Below are positions 42,344-53,038 of a stretch of DNA of 64,000 nucleotides, piece after piece. A program made the position numbers and the translations under genes. Positions within the stretch are counted from its first letter, which is position 1. Every line of letters begins with the position of its first letter. The notes beneath the pieces were generated by a model that was not told the origin of the DNA, did not search any database, and saw only the letters and a list, made by a program, of their open reading frames with translations. The DNA is from Salaquimonas sp. (GTDB lineage: Bacteria; Pseudomonadota; Alphaproteobacteria; Rhizobiales; Rhizobiaceae), in assembly GCA_022340185.1 (NCBI GenBank), contig JAJDOK010000007.1, positions 1 through 64,000 on the forward strand. Reading direction: 5' to 3'.

Positions 42344-43885
42344 TCAGAGCAGGCCGCCCCAATTGGTGCGTTCACGCATGCGTTCGGCTGATGAATCGAA
42401 GGCGAAACCTTCGACATTGGGCGGTATCCAGCCACCCGCCAGTCCCTTGTAGACCGCGATGATATCGGTCAGTTCGTCGGCGCGCGCGGCGAGCTTACGC
42501 TTTTCGGCGTTCAACAGGTCCTTCTGGACGTCGACCACCCGATCGAAGTCGGCGGTGCCGTTCTTGTACTGGTTGACGACCAGTTCGACGGCATGGCGGG
42601 CGGCGTTCACGCTCTTGGCATAGTAGAGGCCTTCCTGCTTGGCCTTGAGGAATGCGACCAGCCCGTTTTCGACCTCCGCATAGGCCGAGAGCACGGTATT
42701 GCGGTAGTTCAACAGCAATTCCTCGAATGTCGCGTCCTGGACGCGGACATTGTTGAGGATGCGCCCGTAATTCAGGAAATCCCAAGTGAAGCCGGGGCTG
42801 ATCAGATGTGTGACGCTCGCAGGCGAGAACAGATCGGCGAAATTGCTGGCCTTCACGCCGATCGCGCCCGAGATCGAGAAGGAGGGGTAAAGATCGGCCT
42901 TGGCCACGCCGATCTGCGCGGATTGGGCCGCGGCCTCGTATTCGGCGACGCGGATGTCGGGGCGCCGTCGCAGCATGTCGGCGGGAACGCCGATGGCGAC
43001 CGTTGCCGGGACTTTCGGCAATCCCGCCGGTTTTGCAAGGCGGGCGCGAACCGCGCCGGGCGGTTCGCTCAGAAGGATGCTCATCGCGTTTTCGGCTTGT
43101 GCGAGCTGCGATTGGAATTCGGGGATCAAGGCCAGCGTGTTGTTGTAGATGATGTTGCCTTCATCGACGTCGAGTTCGGTTGCCGTACCTTCCTTCAGCT
43201 GAAGCTGGGCGATCCGCAGATTCTCCTTCTGCAATTTAGCGTTGCGTCGCGCAATGGCGATAAGCTGCTGGAGTTCGCGGATCGTCACATAAGTCGCCGC
43301 CACATCGCCCGTCAGCGTGACCAGCGCATCGTCATAACTGGCGATGTTCGACGCGAGATTGGCCTCGGCGGACTGGACGTTGCGCCGGATCTTGCCCCAC
43401 AAATCGATTTCCCAACCGGCATCGAAGCCGACTTCGACGCGGGTGATCTTCGGGTCGAACGGGATGAACTTTCGTATCCTGTTCAAAACCGGTTCGTTGG
43501 TGGCGAATTTCTCCTTTTTGTACGCGCCAACGATCTGTTGCTGCTGGGGAAAGAGTTCACCGGTTGCGATGCCGAGTTGGGCGCGGGCCTGGTAGATGCG
43601 TACTCCGGCTGCCTGGACACCGACATTCTGGCGATAGGCGTCGAGCACGAGCTGGTTCAGCGTTTCGTCGTGAAACAGTTTCCACCACTCGGCGACGGCT
43701 TCGCTGCGCGTGGTGAAACCCGTACGGCGGTCGATCGGCAGCCCTGCACCGGCGCTCCAGTTGTCGAGGATGGGCGCGTCCGGGCGTTCGAAATCCGGAC
43801 CTACCATGCAGGCGGTCAGGGGAAGGAACATCGCCGCGAAGGTGACCTGCCGTAGCCGATAGCCAGGGGAGCGCGGCGACGTCAT
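42344..43885 (-). CDS. Outer membrane efflux lipoprotein (NodT/OprM family)
   Basis: Lipobox LPLTACMVGPDFERP; RRRPDIRVAEYEAAAQSAQIGVAKADLYPSFSISGAIG. Confidence 0.93.
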   Translation of the reverse strand: MTSPRSPGYRLRQVTFAAMFLPLTACMVGPDFERPDAPILDNWSAGAGLPIDRRTGFTTRSEAVAEWWKLFHDETLNQLVLDAYRQNVGVQAAGVRIYQARAQLGIATGELFPQQQQIVGAYKKEKFATNEPVLNRIRKFIPFDPKITRVEVGFDAGWEIDLWGKIRRNVQSAEANLASNIASYDDALVTLTGDVAATYVTIRELQQLIAIARRNAKLQKENLRIAQLQLKEGTATELDVDEGNIIYNNTLALIPEFQSQLAQAENAMSILLSEPPGAVRARLAKPAGLPKVPATVAIGVPADMLRRRPDIRVAEYEAAAQSAQIGVAKADLYPSFSISGAIGVKASNFADLFSPASVTHLISPGFTWDFLNYGRILNNVRVQDATFEELLLNYRNTVLSAYAEVENGLVAFLKAKQEGLYYAKSVNAARHAVELVVNQYKNGTADFDRVVDVQKDLLNAEKRKLAARADELTDIIAVYKGLAGGWIPPNVEGFAFDSSAERMRERTNWGGLL

Positions 43886-43887
43886 GA

Positions 43888-45033
43888 TCAGATATCCAAC
43901 GGGAACAGGAAATTCATGAAGGAATAGAGGCGGATGTTGATGCGCCGGATAACTTCGAAGACACCGCCTTGACCGGTGTAGATCGCCACCGCGCCATGAG
44001 CGCCGGCCGGAAAGTTTGTGAGTGCCGGGTCGTCGACAACGAACTGCACGGCGAAACGCCCCTGCAGATGCGGGATCGGAAATTTCGGCACATCGCCGCT
44101 CGGCACCATCTGGCCCTGCCCCGTGCCTTCCCAGATCGAAACGACCTTCGCCTTGAATATCTGCCCGGGGAAGATGTCGAGCGCGACTTCCGCGAACTGA
44201 TCCGGCCGCACCAACTTGAGATGCTCCTGGTAAAAGGTCGCGAGAAAATAAGGATCGACATTGGAGACGAGGGCCGCGATGGCACCGACACGCCGGTCGC
44301 CCACCACCAGCCCGGGGCGCGCCTGCTGGCTGATAATGACACCATCCTCGGGCGCCACAAGCGTGGTCTGGCCGAGATAGTATTTCGCCTGGTCGAGGCT
44401 CGCCTGGGCCTCGGCGACCTGGGCGTTGACACCGTCTACCTGCGCGGCTTGCGCCAGTTGCGCCTTCGCCAGATTGCCCTTGGCCTCGGCGACCTGCGCG
44501 TCGGCCGCGGCGACCTGCTCGCGCCATTTGTCGAGCGTTTCCTCCTTGGCGCCGCCGCCGGCGGCCAGTTCGGTGTAGCGCTTCACCTGCTCGTTGGCAT
44601 AGAGCTGCGCGGCTTCGGCAGCCGAGAGCGCGCTTTGGGCGATGTCGATATCCTGCTGGAGCGCCTGCGCGTTCTGTTTGGCCTCGGCGAGCTTGGCCTC
44701 ATGCTCACGCACGCGCGCTTGATAGATCGTCGGGTCGAACCGGTAGAGAACGTCGCCTTTTTTCACCGGCGTGTTCTGTTCGACCGCGGCCTCCACCAGC
44801 AAGGTCGGTTCGGGCAGTCGCGGAACGATCTGGATTGTCTGACGGATCACGTGACCGTCGATCGAATAGGGAGTGTAAAAGCGTACTGCGATCAGGAAGA
44901 CGAGCAGCATGTGGGCGCCGATCCAGAAGGTGACAACACCCCATACGATGCTGAACTTCAGCAGCCGGAACCGGAAGAAGACCAGCCAGATCGCAATCAC
45001 GTAAAAGAAGGTGATGAGGACGGCGACGGTCAT
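43888..45033 (-). CDS. HlyD-family membrane fusion protein (YibH-like)
   Basis: N-terminal TM, coiled-coil hairpin, APEDGVIISQQARPGLVVG lipoyl half. Confidence 0.9.
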   Translation of the reverse strand: MTVAVLITFFYVIAIWLVFFRFRLLKFSIVWGVVTFWIGAHMLLVFLIAVRFYTPYSIDGHVIRQTIQIVPRLPEPTLLVEAAVEQNTPVKKGDVLYRFDPTIYQARVREHEAKLAEAKQNAQALQQDIDIAQSALSAAEAAQLYANEQVKRYTELAAGGGAKEETLDKWREQVAAADAQVAEAKGNLAKAQLAQAAQVDGVNAQVAEAQASLDQAKYYLGQTTLVAPEDGVIISQQARPGLVVGDRRVGAIAALVSNVDPYFLATFYQEHLKLVRPDQFAEVALDIFPGQIFKAKVVSIWEGTGQGQMVPSGDVPKFPIPHLQGRFAVQFVVDDPALTNFPAGAHGAVAIYTGQGGVFEVIRRINIRLYSFMNFLFPLDI

Positions 45034-45036
45034 CGA

Positions 45037-45432
45037 TCAGTCTCTCGCCGCCTCGATATCCCCGGGGATGTCACCCGGCTCAGTTGAGGCGGAAGCCACG
45101 GGTTCGGCTGAAGGCTCGCCGGATGCATGCGCCGTTCCGCCTTCGGTGGACGGGAGCCTGTCACCTTCCCTGCCAAGGAAGGTGCGCACGTCTATGGTCA
45201 GTGAATCGTGGTATGCCCAGATCAGCGCGTGGATCCAGGGAAAGACCGTGAAAAGCCCGATCCAGCCGACGATCTTGACGGATTCGGCGTGCGGATGGTG
45301 CCGTCGCTCGGCCAGCTTGCCGGGCAGGCCACCTATCGTGACCAGCACATAGAAGAAGGCGATTACCGCGACCACGAGAAAGGCGAAGGTGATGTAGTCG
45401 TATACGTCCAGAGGACCGGTAATCAGTGTCAC
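45037..45432 (-). CDS. DUF3302-family inner membrane protein (YibI-like)
   Basis: DYITFAFLVVAVIAFFYVLVTIGGLPGKLAERRHHPHAESVKIVGWIGLFTVFPWIHALIWAY. Confidence 0.85.
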   Translation of the reverse strand: MTLITGPLDVYDYITFAFLVVAVIAFFYVLVTIGGLPGKLAERRHHPHAESVKIVGWIGLFTVFPWIHALIWAYHDSLTIDVRTFLGREGDRLPSTEGGTAHASGEPSAEPVASASTEPGDIPGDIEAARD

Positions 45433-45689
45433 TTTTCCAGTCCCCCGTCTTTCACCCCACCCAGGTGATCCCGCCAGGCAGTATGTCTCGCATGGCGATC
45501 ATGGCCAAGAACATTGTTGCGCGATGGCTGAATATGTTGCGGAACGTCGCCGTGGCGTGAACGCATCGTCACCCGAAGCAGGTTTGGGTGGAATGGGCTG
45601 GCGACCTATATTGGCGGGGAGAAAATTCACCAGCGAAAACCTCCATAGAATCCTGTTCATCGGAGGTTTTGCCAAGGAGGGCTTCAAAC

Positions 45690-46601
45690 ATGTCCATCCG
45701 CCCCGTTTCCCGCATCATCGACGCCAAGCCGACGCTGGAAGGCGCCGGCGTGCATCTGCATCGCGGCTTCGGCTTTTCCGAGCCGCACCTGGCCGATCCG
45801 TTCCTGCTGTTCGATGATTTCCGCAATGAAAGGCCGGACGATTACCGTGCCGGCTTTCCCTGGCATCCCCATCGCGGCATCGAGACGATCACCTATGTGC
45901 TGGCCGGTTCGGTCGAGCACGGCGACAGCCTGGGCAATACCGGCCTGCTCGAGGCCGGCGACGTGCAATGGATGACAGCCGGCAGCGGCATCATGCACCA
46001 GGAGATGCCGCAGGGCGACACCGCCGGGCGCATGCACGGCTTCCAGCTCTGGGCCAATCTGCCGCGCGATCTGAAGATGACCGATCCGCGCTATCAGGAC
46101 ATCAAGTCGGGCGAAATCCCCGTTCTCGCCGAGGATGACGGCACGGCGATCCGTGTCGTGGTCGGCGACTACAAGGGGGTGAGCGGCCCGGTCGACGGCG
46201 TCGCCGCCGAGCCAAACTATTTCGACATCTCGATACCGGCCGGCAAGACCAAGCGCTTCAAGGTCGACACCTATCGCCGGGCCTTCGCCTATGTGTTCGA
46301 GGGATCGGGCACGTTCCGCGACGCATCCGAACCGTTCGGCGTGCTGACGGAAAAGGAAGTGGGCGGCCAGGAAGTGGTGATCCGTGAAAAGGTCGGCAAC
46401 CGCTCGATGGTGATCTTCGGCGCTGGCGACGAGGTGGTGGCGACGGCCGGCGAAGAGGGCATGCGTTTCCTGCTCGTATCGGGTGCGCCGATCCAGGAGC
46501 CGGTCGCCTGGCACGGGCCGATCGTGATGAACACGCGCGATGAGCTTGTGCAGGCCTTCAACGAGCTGCGTTCCGGCGATTTCATCAAGAAGAGCGCGTA
46601 G
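45690..46601 (+). CDS. Pirin-family protein
   Basis: HRGFGFSEPHLADPFLLFDDFRNERPDDYRAGFPWHPHRGIETITYVLAGSVEHGDS. Confidence 0.95.
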   Translation: MSIRPVSRIIDAKPTLEGAGVHLHRGFGFSEPHLADPFLLFDDFRNERPDDYRAGFPWHPHRGIETITYVLAGSVEHGDSLGNTGLLEAGDVQWMTAGSGIMHQEMPQGDTAGRMHGFQLWANLPRDLKMTDPRYQDIKSGEIPVLAEDDGTAIRVVVGDYKGVSGPVDGVAAEPNYFDISIPAGKTKRFKVDTYRRAFAYVFEGSGTFRDASEPFGVLTEKEVGGQEVVIREKVGNRSMVIFGAGDEVVATAGEEGMRFLLVSGAPIQEPVAWHGPIVMNTRDELVQAFNELRSGDFIKKSA

Positions 46602-46614
46602 CGGATTAACCGAC

Positions 46615-46691
46615 GTCATCCTCGGCCTTGTGCCGAGGATCCACGGAATCACCGAGGTTCGTCAGATGCTCGGGACGAGTTCGAGCATGAC
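46615..46691 (+). repeat. Dispersed palindromic intergenic repeat, copy 1
   Basis: GTCATCCTCGGCCTTGTGCCGAGGATCCA...CTCGGGACGAGTTCGAGCATGAC. Confidence 0.7.
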
Positions 46692-46791
46692 ACGCGATAC
46701 TATAAGAGTAGTCCCCACAGGACCGCCTTTTTTATGCGCACTACCATTTCAGCCACGTCGCGGTTATATGCGAGCCAGGAGTGAAAGGCCG

Positions 46792-47220
46792 ATGGCTTTC
46801 GAGGATACGACGGCGCAATGGCGCAACCGGGTTTCGCCGTCGCTTGACGATTTCGAGGCGCTGGCGCGGGATGCCTACGCCCATCTGCCTGACGGGTTTC
46901 GCCGTCTGACGGGTGATATCATGATCATCGTCGCCGATTTTCCAGATGATGAAGCCCTCGACGAGCTGAACCTCGAATCGCCGTTCGACCTGCTCGGCCT
47001 GTTCGAGGGGCGCGGCATCGGCGGCAAGGTGCATCCGTTTACCGGCGAATTGGCGAACCGGATATCGCTTTATCGCCGGCCGATCCTCGACTATTGGGCC
47101 GACCATGACGACACGCTGGGCGAGATCGTCACCCATGTGCTGATCCACGAGATCGGACATCATTTCGGCCTGTCCGACGACGACATGGCCCGGATCGAGG
47201 CAGGAGCCGAACGCGCGTAA
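46792..47220 (+). CDS. Metallopeptidase family (zincin-like) protein
   Basis: HVLIHEIGHHFGLSDDDM HExxH motif; in-frame upstream extension passes through a repeat and is rejected. Confidence 0.85.
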   Translation: MAFEDTTAQWRNRVSPSLDDFEALARDAYAHLPDGFRRLTGDIMIIVADFPDDEALDELNLESPFDLLGLFEGRGIGGKVHPFTGELANRISLYRRPILDYWADHDDTLGEIVTHVLIHEIGHHFGLSDDDMARIEAGAERA

Positions 47221-47245
47221 CATCAAACAGGGGAGGAACACACAA

Positions 47246-48148
47246 ATGACAAAACCGGTCATCGGTTTTATCGGTGTCGGCCTGATGGGCCACGGCATGG
47301 CGAAGAACATCGTCGAGAAGGGTCACGAGCTGGTGGTGATGGGCCATAACAACCGCGCACCGGTCGACGATCTCGTCTCGCGCGGGGCAAGGGAAGCAAT
47401 GAGCCCGGCGGAAATGGGCAGGCAGTGCGACATCGTGCATCTGTGCGTCACCGGCAGCCCGCAGGTCGAAGCACTCATCCGCGGTCCGGACGGGCTGATC
47501 GCGTCAGGCCATGACGGGCTGATCGTCATCGACTGCTCGACCTCAGACCCGGTCTCGACATTGAAGTTAGCCGACGAATTGTCCGCGGCGAAGATGGTGA
47601 TGGTCGATGCGCCGCTGTCGCGCACGCCGAAGGAGGCGGAGGCCGGAACGCTCGACACCATGATTGGCGCCGACGCTGAAACGTTTGCGACCATCCGTCC
47701 GGTCATCGAATGCTGGGCGGGCGTGATCACCCATCTCGGGCCAGTCGGGCTCGGCCACAAGATGAAGCTGATCAACAATTTTATCGCGATGGGCTATGCG
47801 ACGATCTATGCCGAGGCGCTGGCGATCGCGCGCAGGAACGGGCTGACCGTCGAGCAGGTCAATTCCGTCATCGCACCGGGACGCATGGCCTGCGGCTTCT
47901 ACGAGACCTTCATGAAATGGACGCTGGAGCGCGATCCCGAGGCCCACAAGTTCACGATCGTCAATGCCCACAAGGACATGCGCTATCTCGCCAACATGGC
48001 GAACGCTTCAGGCTCGGTGAACGCGGTCCAGGCGGTGGTAAAAAACGCCTTCGCCGCGATGGAGGCGTCGGGTGGCGGCGAGAAATACGTGCCAATGCTG
48101 GCCGATTTCATCGCCGAGACGAACGGATTGTCGGGCGAGCCGGAATAG
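47246..48148 (+). CDS. NAD(P)-dependent oxidoreductase (3-hydroxyisobutyrate dehydrogenase family)
   Basis: IGFIGVGLMGHGMAKNIVEKGHELVVM; GPVGLGHKMKLINN. Confidence 0.92.
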   Translation: MTKPVIGFIGVGLMGHGMAKNIVEKGHELVVMGHNNRAPVDDLVSRGAREAMSPAEMGRQCDIVHLCVTGSPQVEALIRGPDGLIASGHDGLIVIDCSTSDPVSTLKLADELSAAKMVMVDAPLSRTPKEAEAGTLDTMIGADAETFATIRPVIECWAGVITHLGPVGLGHKMKLINNFIAMGYATIYAEALAIARRNGLTVEQVNSVIAPGRMACGFYETFMKWTLERDPEAHKFTIVNAHKDMRYLANMANASGSVNAVQAVVKNAFAAMEASGGGEKYVPMLADFIAETNGLSGEPE

Positions 48149-48160
48149 CGACCGAGTTCG

Positions 48161-48556
48161 TCACTTGGCATATTGCTCGTCGGTGACGTGCTCCAGCCAG
48201 TCGACCGGCGAGCCGTTGAGCTTTTCCTGAATGGCGATATGCGTCATCGCGGTGGTCGGCGTGGCGCCATGCCAATGCCTTTCACCGGGATCGAACCAGA
48301 CGACATCGCCGGGCCTGATCTCCTCGACCGGGCCGCCCTCGCGCTGTGCCCAGCCGCAGCCGGCGGTGACGATCAGCGTCTGGCCGAGCGGATGGGTGTG
48401 CCAGGCCGTTCGCGCACCGGGTTCGAAGGTGACGCAGGCCATGGCGACGCGCGCCGGCTCCGGCGGGCTGAATAGGGGATCCATGCGCACCGTTCCGGTG
48501 AAATATTCCTCCGGCCCCCTGCCGGAAGGCTGCGAGCCGCTTCGCTTGATCTCCAT
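48161..48556 (-). CDS. Cupin-domain protein
   Basis: [55 protein letters not shown]. Confidence 0.92.
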   Translation of the reverse strand: MEIKRSGSQPSGRGPEEYFTGTVRMDPLFSPPEPARVAMACVTFEPGARTAWHTHPLGQTLIVTAGCGWAQREGGPVEEIRPGDVVWFDPGERHWHGATPTTAMTHIAIQEKLNGSPVDWLEHVTDEQYAK

Positions 48557-48597
48557 TTTCGTTCTCCCTTGCTGGCAATCGTCATTCAGGGCGACGT

Positions 48598-48804
48598 TCA
48601 ATAATCGCCCAGCTTGCGCTCCGGATCGTAGGCTTCTTCGGTCTCCCTGGTGACCGCCTGGCCGCAGCGCATGGTGCCAGTCGCCGCATCGAAAACATAG
48701 ATCGGCTGGCCGTAGAGCTGCCAGCCCTGCGACAGGGCCTTCGACACCTTGTGGCAGAAGGTGGAATCGTCGGGGCCTGAAAGAAAGCGGTAGATCGTCG
48801 TCAT
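48598..48804 (-). CDS. DUF1737-family small protein
   Basis: [39 protein letters not shown]. Confidence 0.8.
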   Translation of the reverse strand: MTTIYRFLSGPDDSTFCHKVSKALSQGWQLYGQPIYVFDAATGTMRCGQAVTRETEEAYDPERKLGDY

Positions 48805-48830
48805 ATCGGTACCGTTGTGTTCCAGGAAAT

Positions 48831-49700
48831 CTATGGGTCCAAAACTTTATGAGCTTCAAGCAGCCTCATGGCCGAATCGAGATGCAGGCGCTCGACCATT
48901 TCGCCATCCAGCGCAATGGCGCCGCGCCCCTTGTTGGTCGGGTCGGCGAAAGCCTCGACAATGCGCCGGGCGCGCTCGAATTCTTCCTCCAGCGGCGTGA
49001 AGGCGGTGTTGGCGGCGTCGATCTGCGAGGGATGGATCAGCGTCTTGCCGTCGAAGCCCAGTTCGGCGGCCTGAGCGCATTCGGCGGCAAAGCCTTCCGT
49101 GTCGCGGAAGTTGTTGTAGACACCGTCAAGGACGCACAGATCATTGGCGCGAGCAGCCGCGATGATGGTCATGAACCAGGGGATCATCGCCATGCGGCCG
49201 GGGCGCATCGCCACGCCGGTCGTCTTGGCCAGATCGTTCGGTCCGACGACGAGGCATTGGAGGCGCGAGGAGGCGCTGGCGATGTCGGCGATGGCGACGA
49301 GCGCTTTCGGGCTTTCGATCATCGCCCAGAGCTTGGCGGACGAGCCGGCCCGGTCGAGCCTGTCGGTTGCCAGAACCAGGGTATCGGCATGTTCGACCTT
49401 GGGCAGCAGGACGGCATCTGGCGAGCATTCGAGCGCCATTTCGAAATCGGCGGAAAAACCTTCTGTTTCGACGGCGCTGGTGCGGATGACGCGTTCGCGC
49501 CGGCCGAAATCGACGCCCTTTACCAGTTCGCGAAGATTGGCGTAGGCGGTTTCACGTTCGCCCGGGCCGAGCGAATCCTCCAGATCGAAGATAAGCGTAT
49601 CGGCGGGAAGCGTCCGTGCCTTGTGCAATGCGCGTGCATTGGAGGCCGGCATGAACAAGGCGGAGCGACGAGGCCGCCAGTCGGGAATGAGAAAAACCAT
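48831..49700 (-). CDS. HpcH/HpaI-family CoA ester lyase (CitE-like)
   Basis: [39 protein letters not shown]. Confidence 0.93.
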   Translation of the reverse strand: MVFLIPDWRPRRSALFMPASNARALHKARTLPADTLIFDLEDSLGPGERETAYANLRELVKGVDFGRRERVIRTSAVETEGFSADFEMALECSPDAVLLPKVEHADTLVLATDRLDRAGSSAKLWAMIESPKALVAIADIASASSRLQCLVVGPNDLAKTTGVAMRPGRMAMIPWFMTIIAAARANDLCVLDGVYNNFRDTEGFAAECAQAAELGFDGKTLIHPSQIDAANTAFTPLEEEFERARRIVEAFADPTNKGRGAIALDGEMVERLHLDSAMRLLEAHKVLDP

Positions 49701-49763
49701 GACGGCTTTGTTTCCGCTTTGGCGTGCCGTTGCAAGTGGCGTCAAAGCGAATAGCTTGGCGCG

Positions 49764-50927
49764 ATGAGCGAAAATTATGACATCGTCATCATAGGCGGCG
49801 CCATCATGGGCGCATTCACCGCCTATTTCCTGCGCGAGGAAGGTTTTGGTGGCTCCATCGCCATCGTCGAACGCGATCGCAGCTACAAGCATGCCGCGAC
49901 CGCGTTGTCGGCGGCGGGCATCCGCCAGCAATTCTCGACGGCGGAGAATATCCGCCTGTCGCGCGCATCGCTCGCCTTCTATCGGGATTTCGAAAGCCGC
50001 TTCGGTGTTTCGGCGGGTTTCGTCGAACAGGGCTATCTGCTGCTGGCGAGCGAAGCCGGGCTGGCAACGCTGAAAGCCAACCACGTCGTGCAAACGGCGG
50101 AAGGTGCCGACATCGTGGTCGAGGAACCGACCGCACTTGCCGCGCGCCATCCCTGGCTCGACGTCGAAGGCATCGCGGCAGGCGCGACGGGCCTTTCCGG
50201 CGAGGGCTGGTTCGATCCCTGGAGCGTGCTCGGCGCGGTAAACAAAAGCAACCGGGAGCACGGCACTACCTTTATCGATGGAGAGGTGAGGAGTCTTGAC
50301 GCGAAGGCCGGACGCATCGGCCATGTCATGGTTGGAGACGGCAAGAGGATTGCCTGCGGGGCGGTCGTCAACACCGCCGGACCGAATGTCGGCAGGGTAG
50401 CGAAGTTGGCAGGCGTCAATCTGCCGGTCGAACCCAGAAAGCGCACGGTCTTCCGCTTCACCTGCCCCGAGCCACCGAACAACATACCGCTGACGGTCGA
50501 TCCCAGCGGTGTCTGGGTGCGGCCCGAGGGCGACGGCTTCATTGCCGGCGCGCCGCCGGCGGGCGAGGACGGGCCAGCCAACGTTGATGATTTCGATCCC
50601 GATTACGCGTTGTTCGAGGAAGTCGTCTGGCCGGCGCTGGCCCGACGCGTGCCGGCCTTCGAGGCGATCCGCATGGCAGGGGCATGGGCCGGCCATTACG
50701 ACTTCAACACATTTGATCAGAACGCGTTGATCGGGGCCATTGCAGGGTGCGTCAATCTCTTCATCATTGGCGGCTTTTCCGGCCATGGCGTGCAGCAGGC
50801 GCCGGCGGCAGGCCGCGCACTCGCCGAGTTGATCGTCCATGGCGGCTACAAGAACATCGACTGCTCGGCGTTTTCGCCCTCGCGTATCGAAACGGGTCGG
50901 CGGCTGACGGAGCGCAACGTTATCTGA
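49764..50927 (+). CDS. FAD-dependent oxidoreductase (DAO family)
   Basis: [57 protein letters not shown]. Confidence 0.93.
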   Translation: MSENYDIVIIGGAIMGAFTAYFLREEGFGGSIAIVERDRSYKHAATALSAAGIRQQFSTAENIRLSRASLAFYRDFESRFGVSAGFVEQGYLLLASEAGLATLKANHVVQTAEGADIVVEEPTALAARHPWLDVEGIAAGATGLSGEGWFDPWSVLGAVNKSNREHGTTFIDGEVRSLDAKAGRIGHVMVGDGKRIACGAVVNTAGPNVGRVAKLAGVNLPVEPRKRTVFRFTCPEPPNNIPLTVDPSGVWVRPEGDGFIAGAPPAGEDGPANVDDFDPDYALFEEVVWPALARRVPAFEAIRMAGAWAGHYDFNTFDQNALIGAIAGCVNLFIIGGFSGHGVQQAPAAGRALAELIVHGGYKNIDCSAFSPSRIETGRRLTERNVI

Positions 50928-51025
50928 GGCGCCAGAAAGTCAGGCAGCAGGATATGGCATTGATGAAACGGGCTTCGCGGTGTACATCCCGCGCGGACTT
51001 TCAACAATCAGCGATCCGGATACCC

Positions 51026-51631
51026 ATGGAAAAATTCACCACGCTTACCGCCGTCGCGGCGCCGCTGCCGATCGTCAATGTCGACACCGACATGATCATT
51101 CCGAAGGACTATCTGAAGACGATCAAGCGCACCGGGCTCAGCGTTGGCCTGTTTTCGGAGATGCGCTTTAACGATGACGGCAGCGAGAACCCGGATTTCG
51201 TCCTCAACCAACCGGCTTACCGCAGCGCCAGGATCATCGTTGCGGGCGACAATTTCGGCTGCGGCTCGAGTCGCGAACACGCTCCCTGGGCGCTGCACGA
51301 CTATGGCATACGCTGCATCATCTCGACCCAGTTCGGCGACATCTTCTACAATAATTGCTTCAAGAACGGCATGCTGCCGATCAAGGTCAGCCACGAGGAG
51401 CTCGAGAAGCTGATGGACGACGCCGAGCGCGGCGCCAATGCAACACTGACCATCGATCTGGAGGCCCAGACGATTCAGGGCCCGGACGGCGGCACGATCT
51501 CCTTTGACATCGATCCCGATCTCAAGCATCGGCTGCTGAACGGCATCGACGACATTGGCGAGACCCTGCAGAATGCGCCGGCGATCGAGGGCTTCGAGCA
51601 AAAAATGGCCGAAGAGCGGCCCTGGGTCTGA
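51026..51631 (+). CDS. leuD: 3-isopropylmalate dehydratase small subunit
   Basis: [40 protein letters not shown]. Confidence 0.97.
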   Translation: MEKFTTLTAVAAPLPIVNVDTDMIIPKDYLKTIKRTGLSVGLFSEMRFNDDGSENPDFVLNQPAYRSARIIVAGDNFGCGSSREHAPWALHDYGIRCIISTQFGDIFYNNCFKNGMLPIKVSHEELEKLMDDAERGANATLTIDLEAQTIQGPDGGTISFDIDPDLKHRLLNGIDDIGETLQNAPAIEGFEQKMAEERPWV

Positions 51632-51646
51632 GCGTCAGAGAGCAAG

Positions 51647-51886
51647 GTGAAACCGTTTCTGCCGGCAAGGTACGAGCATGTTGCCTTCGGCCTGCTGTTG
51701 TCGGGCATGATGTCCTTTCTGGTTTCCGGCTTCTCGACGCTGTTAACGGTCGGGCTGGTCGGTCATTTCCCAGCGATTTGGATGCGCGCTTGGCTGCCGA
51801 GCTGGGCGCTCGCCTTTCCGGTCGTGCTTTTCGTGGCGCCGCTGGTGCGGCGCATCCTGCACCGTGTCGTCATTCCCCGCGGCTGA
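51647..51886 (+). CDS. DUF2798-family small membrane protein
   Basis: 79 aa, two TM segments, between leuD and leuB. Confidence 0.7.
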   Translation: MKPFLPARYEHVAFGLLLSGMMSFLVSGFSTLLTVGLVGHFPAIWMRAWLPSWALAFPVVLFVAPLVRRILHRVVIPRG

Positions 51887-51924
51887 GGCCGCAGCAACAA
51901 ATCCAGTCAACAAGGCAGAGTCAC

Positions 51925-53037
51925 ATGGCAGTACGCAAACTCGTTCTTTTCCCCGGTGACGGTATCGGCCCCGAAACGATGGCCGAAGTCGAAAAGATCA
52001 TCGGTTGGATGAACGAATCCCTCGATTCCGGCTTCGAGACGGAAGAAGGGCTGGTCGGCGGCGCGGCCTATGACGCGCATGGCGCGGCGATCTCGGATGA
52101 AGACATGGGCAAGGCCATGGTTGCGGATGCGGTGCTGTTCGGTGCGGTCGGCGGGCCGAAATGGGATGGCGTGCCCTATGAGGTGCGCCCCGAAGCCGGC
52201 CTGTTGCGGCTCAGGAAGGACATGGAGCTGTTTGCCAATCTGAGGCCTGCGATCTGCTATCCGGCGCTTGCCGATTCCTCCTCTCTCAAACGGGAAGTGG
52301 TCGAAGGCCTCGATATCCTGATCGTGCGCGAACTGACGGGCGGCGTCTATTTCGGCGAACCCAAGGAGATCATCGAACTGGGCAATGGCCAGAAGCGGGC
52401 GATCGACACGCAGGTCTACGACACCTACGAGATCGAGCGTATTTCCGGCGCCGCCTTCGAACTGGCGCGCACGCGGTCGAACAAGGTCTGCTCGATGGAA
52501 AAGCGCAATGTGATGAAGTCAGGCGTGTTGTGGAACGAGGTGGTCACGGCGACGCACAAGGCGAAATATCCGGACGTCGAACTGACCCACATGCTGGCCG
52601 ATGCCGGCGGGATGCAGCTGGTGCGCTGGCCCAAGCAGTTCGACGTCATCGTCACCGACAATCTGTTCGGCGACATGCTGTCCGACGTCGCGGCCATGCT
52701 GACCGGTTCGCTCGGCATGCTGCCGTCGGCCTCGCTCGGCGCGCCGGACCCGCAGACGGGCAAACGCAGGGCGCTTTACGAACCGGTGCACGGTTCGGCG
52801 CCCGACATCGCCGGTACGGGTGCGGCCAATCCGATCGCGATGATCGCGTCATTCGCCATGTGCCTGCGCTATTCCTTCAACATGATTAGCGAGGCGGATG
52901 CACTCGAATCGGCGATCGCCAGTGTATTGGAAAGTGGGCTGAGGACCGGCGACATCATGGCGGAGGGGTGCAGACAGGTTGGAACCATCGAAATGGGCGA
53001 CGCCGTTCTGACGGCCTTTCAGGCAAGGCTTGGCTGA
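51925..53037 (+). CDS. leuB: 3-isopropylmalate dehydrogenase
   Basis: [51 protein letters not shown]. Confidence 0.97.
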   Translation: MAVRKLVLFPGDGIGPETMAEVEKIIGWMNESLDSGFETEEGLVGGAAYDAHGAAISDEDMGKAMVADAVLFGAVGGPKWDGVPYEVRPEAGLLRLRKDMELFANLRPAICYPALADSSSLKREVVEGLDILIVRELTGGVYFGEPKEIIELGNGQKRAIDTQVYDTYEIERISGAAFELARTRSNKVCSMEKRNVMKSGVLWNEVVTATHKAKYPDVELTHMLADAGGMQLVRWPKQFDVIVTDNLFGDMLSDVAAMLTGSLGMLPSASLGAPDPQTGKRRALYEPVHGSAPDIAGTGAANPIAMIASFAMCLRYSFNMISEADALESAIASVLESGLRTGDIMAEGCRQVGTIEMGDAVLTAFQARLG

Positions 53038-53038
53038 C

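Noticed and set aside
43886-44527. N-terminal 214-aa extension of the NodT-family ORF
   Set aside because: It overlaps the HlyD gene out of frame; the lipoprotein signal begins at 43885
46540-46791. Long N-terminal extension of the metallopeptidase ORF
   Set aside because: It overlaps the pirin gene end and translates the palindromic repeat; the start at 46792 is more plausible
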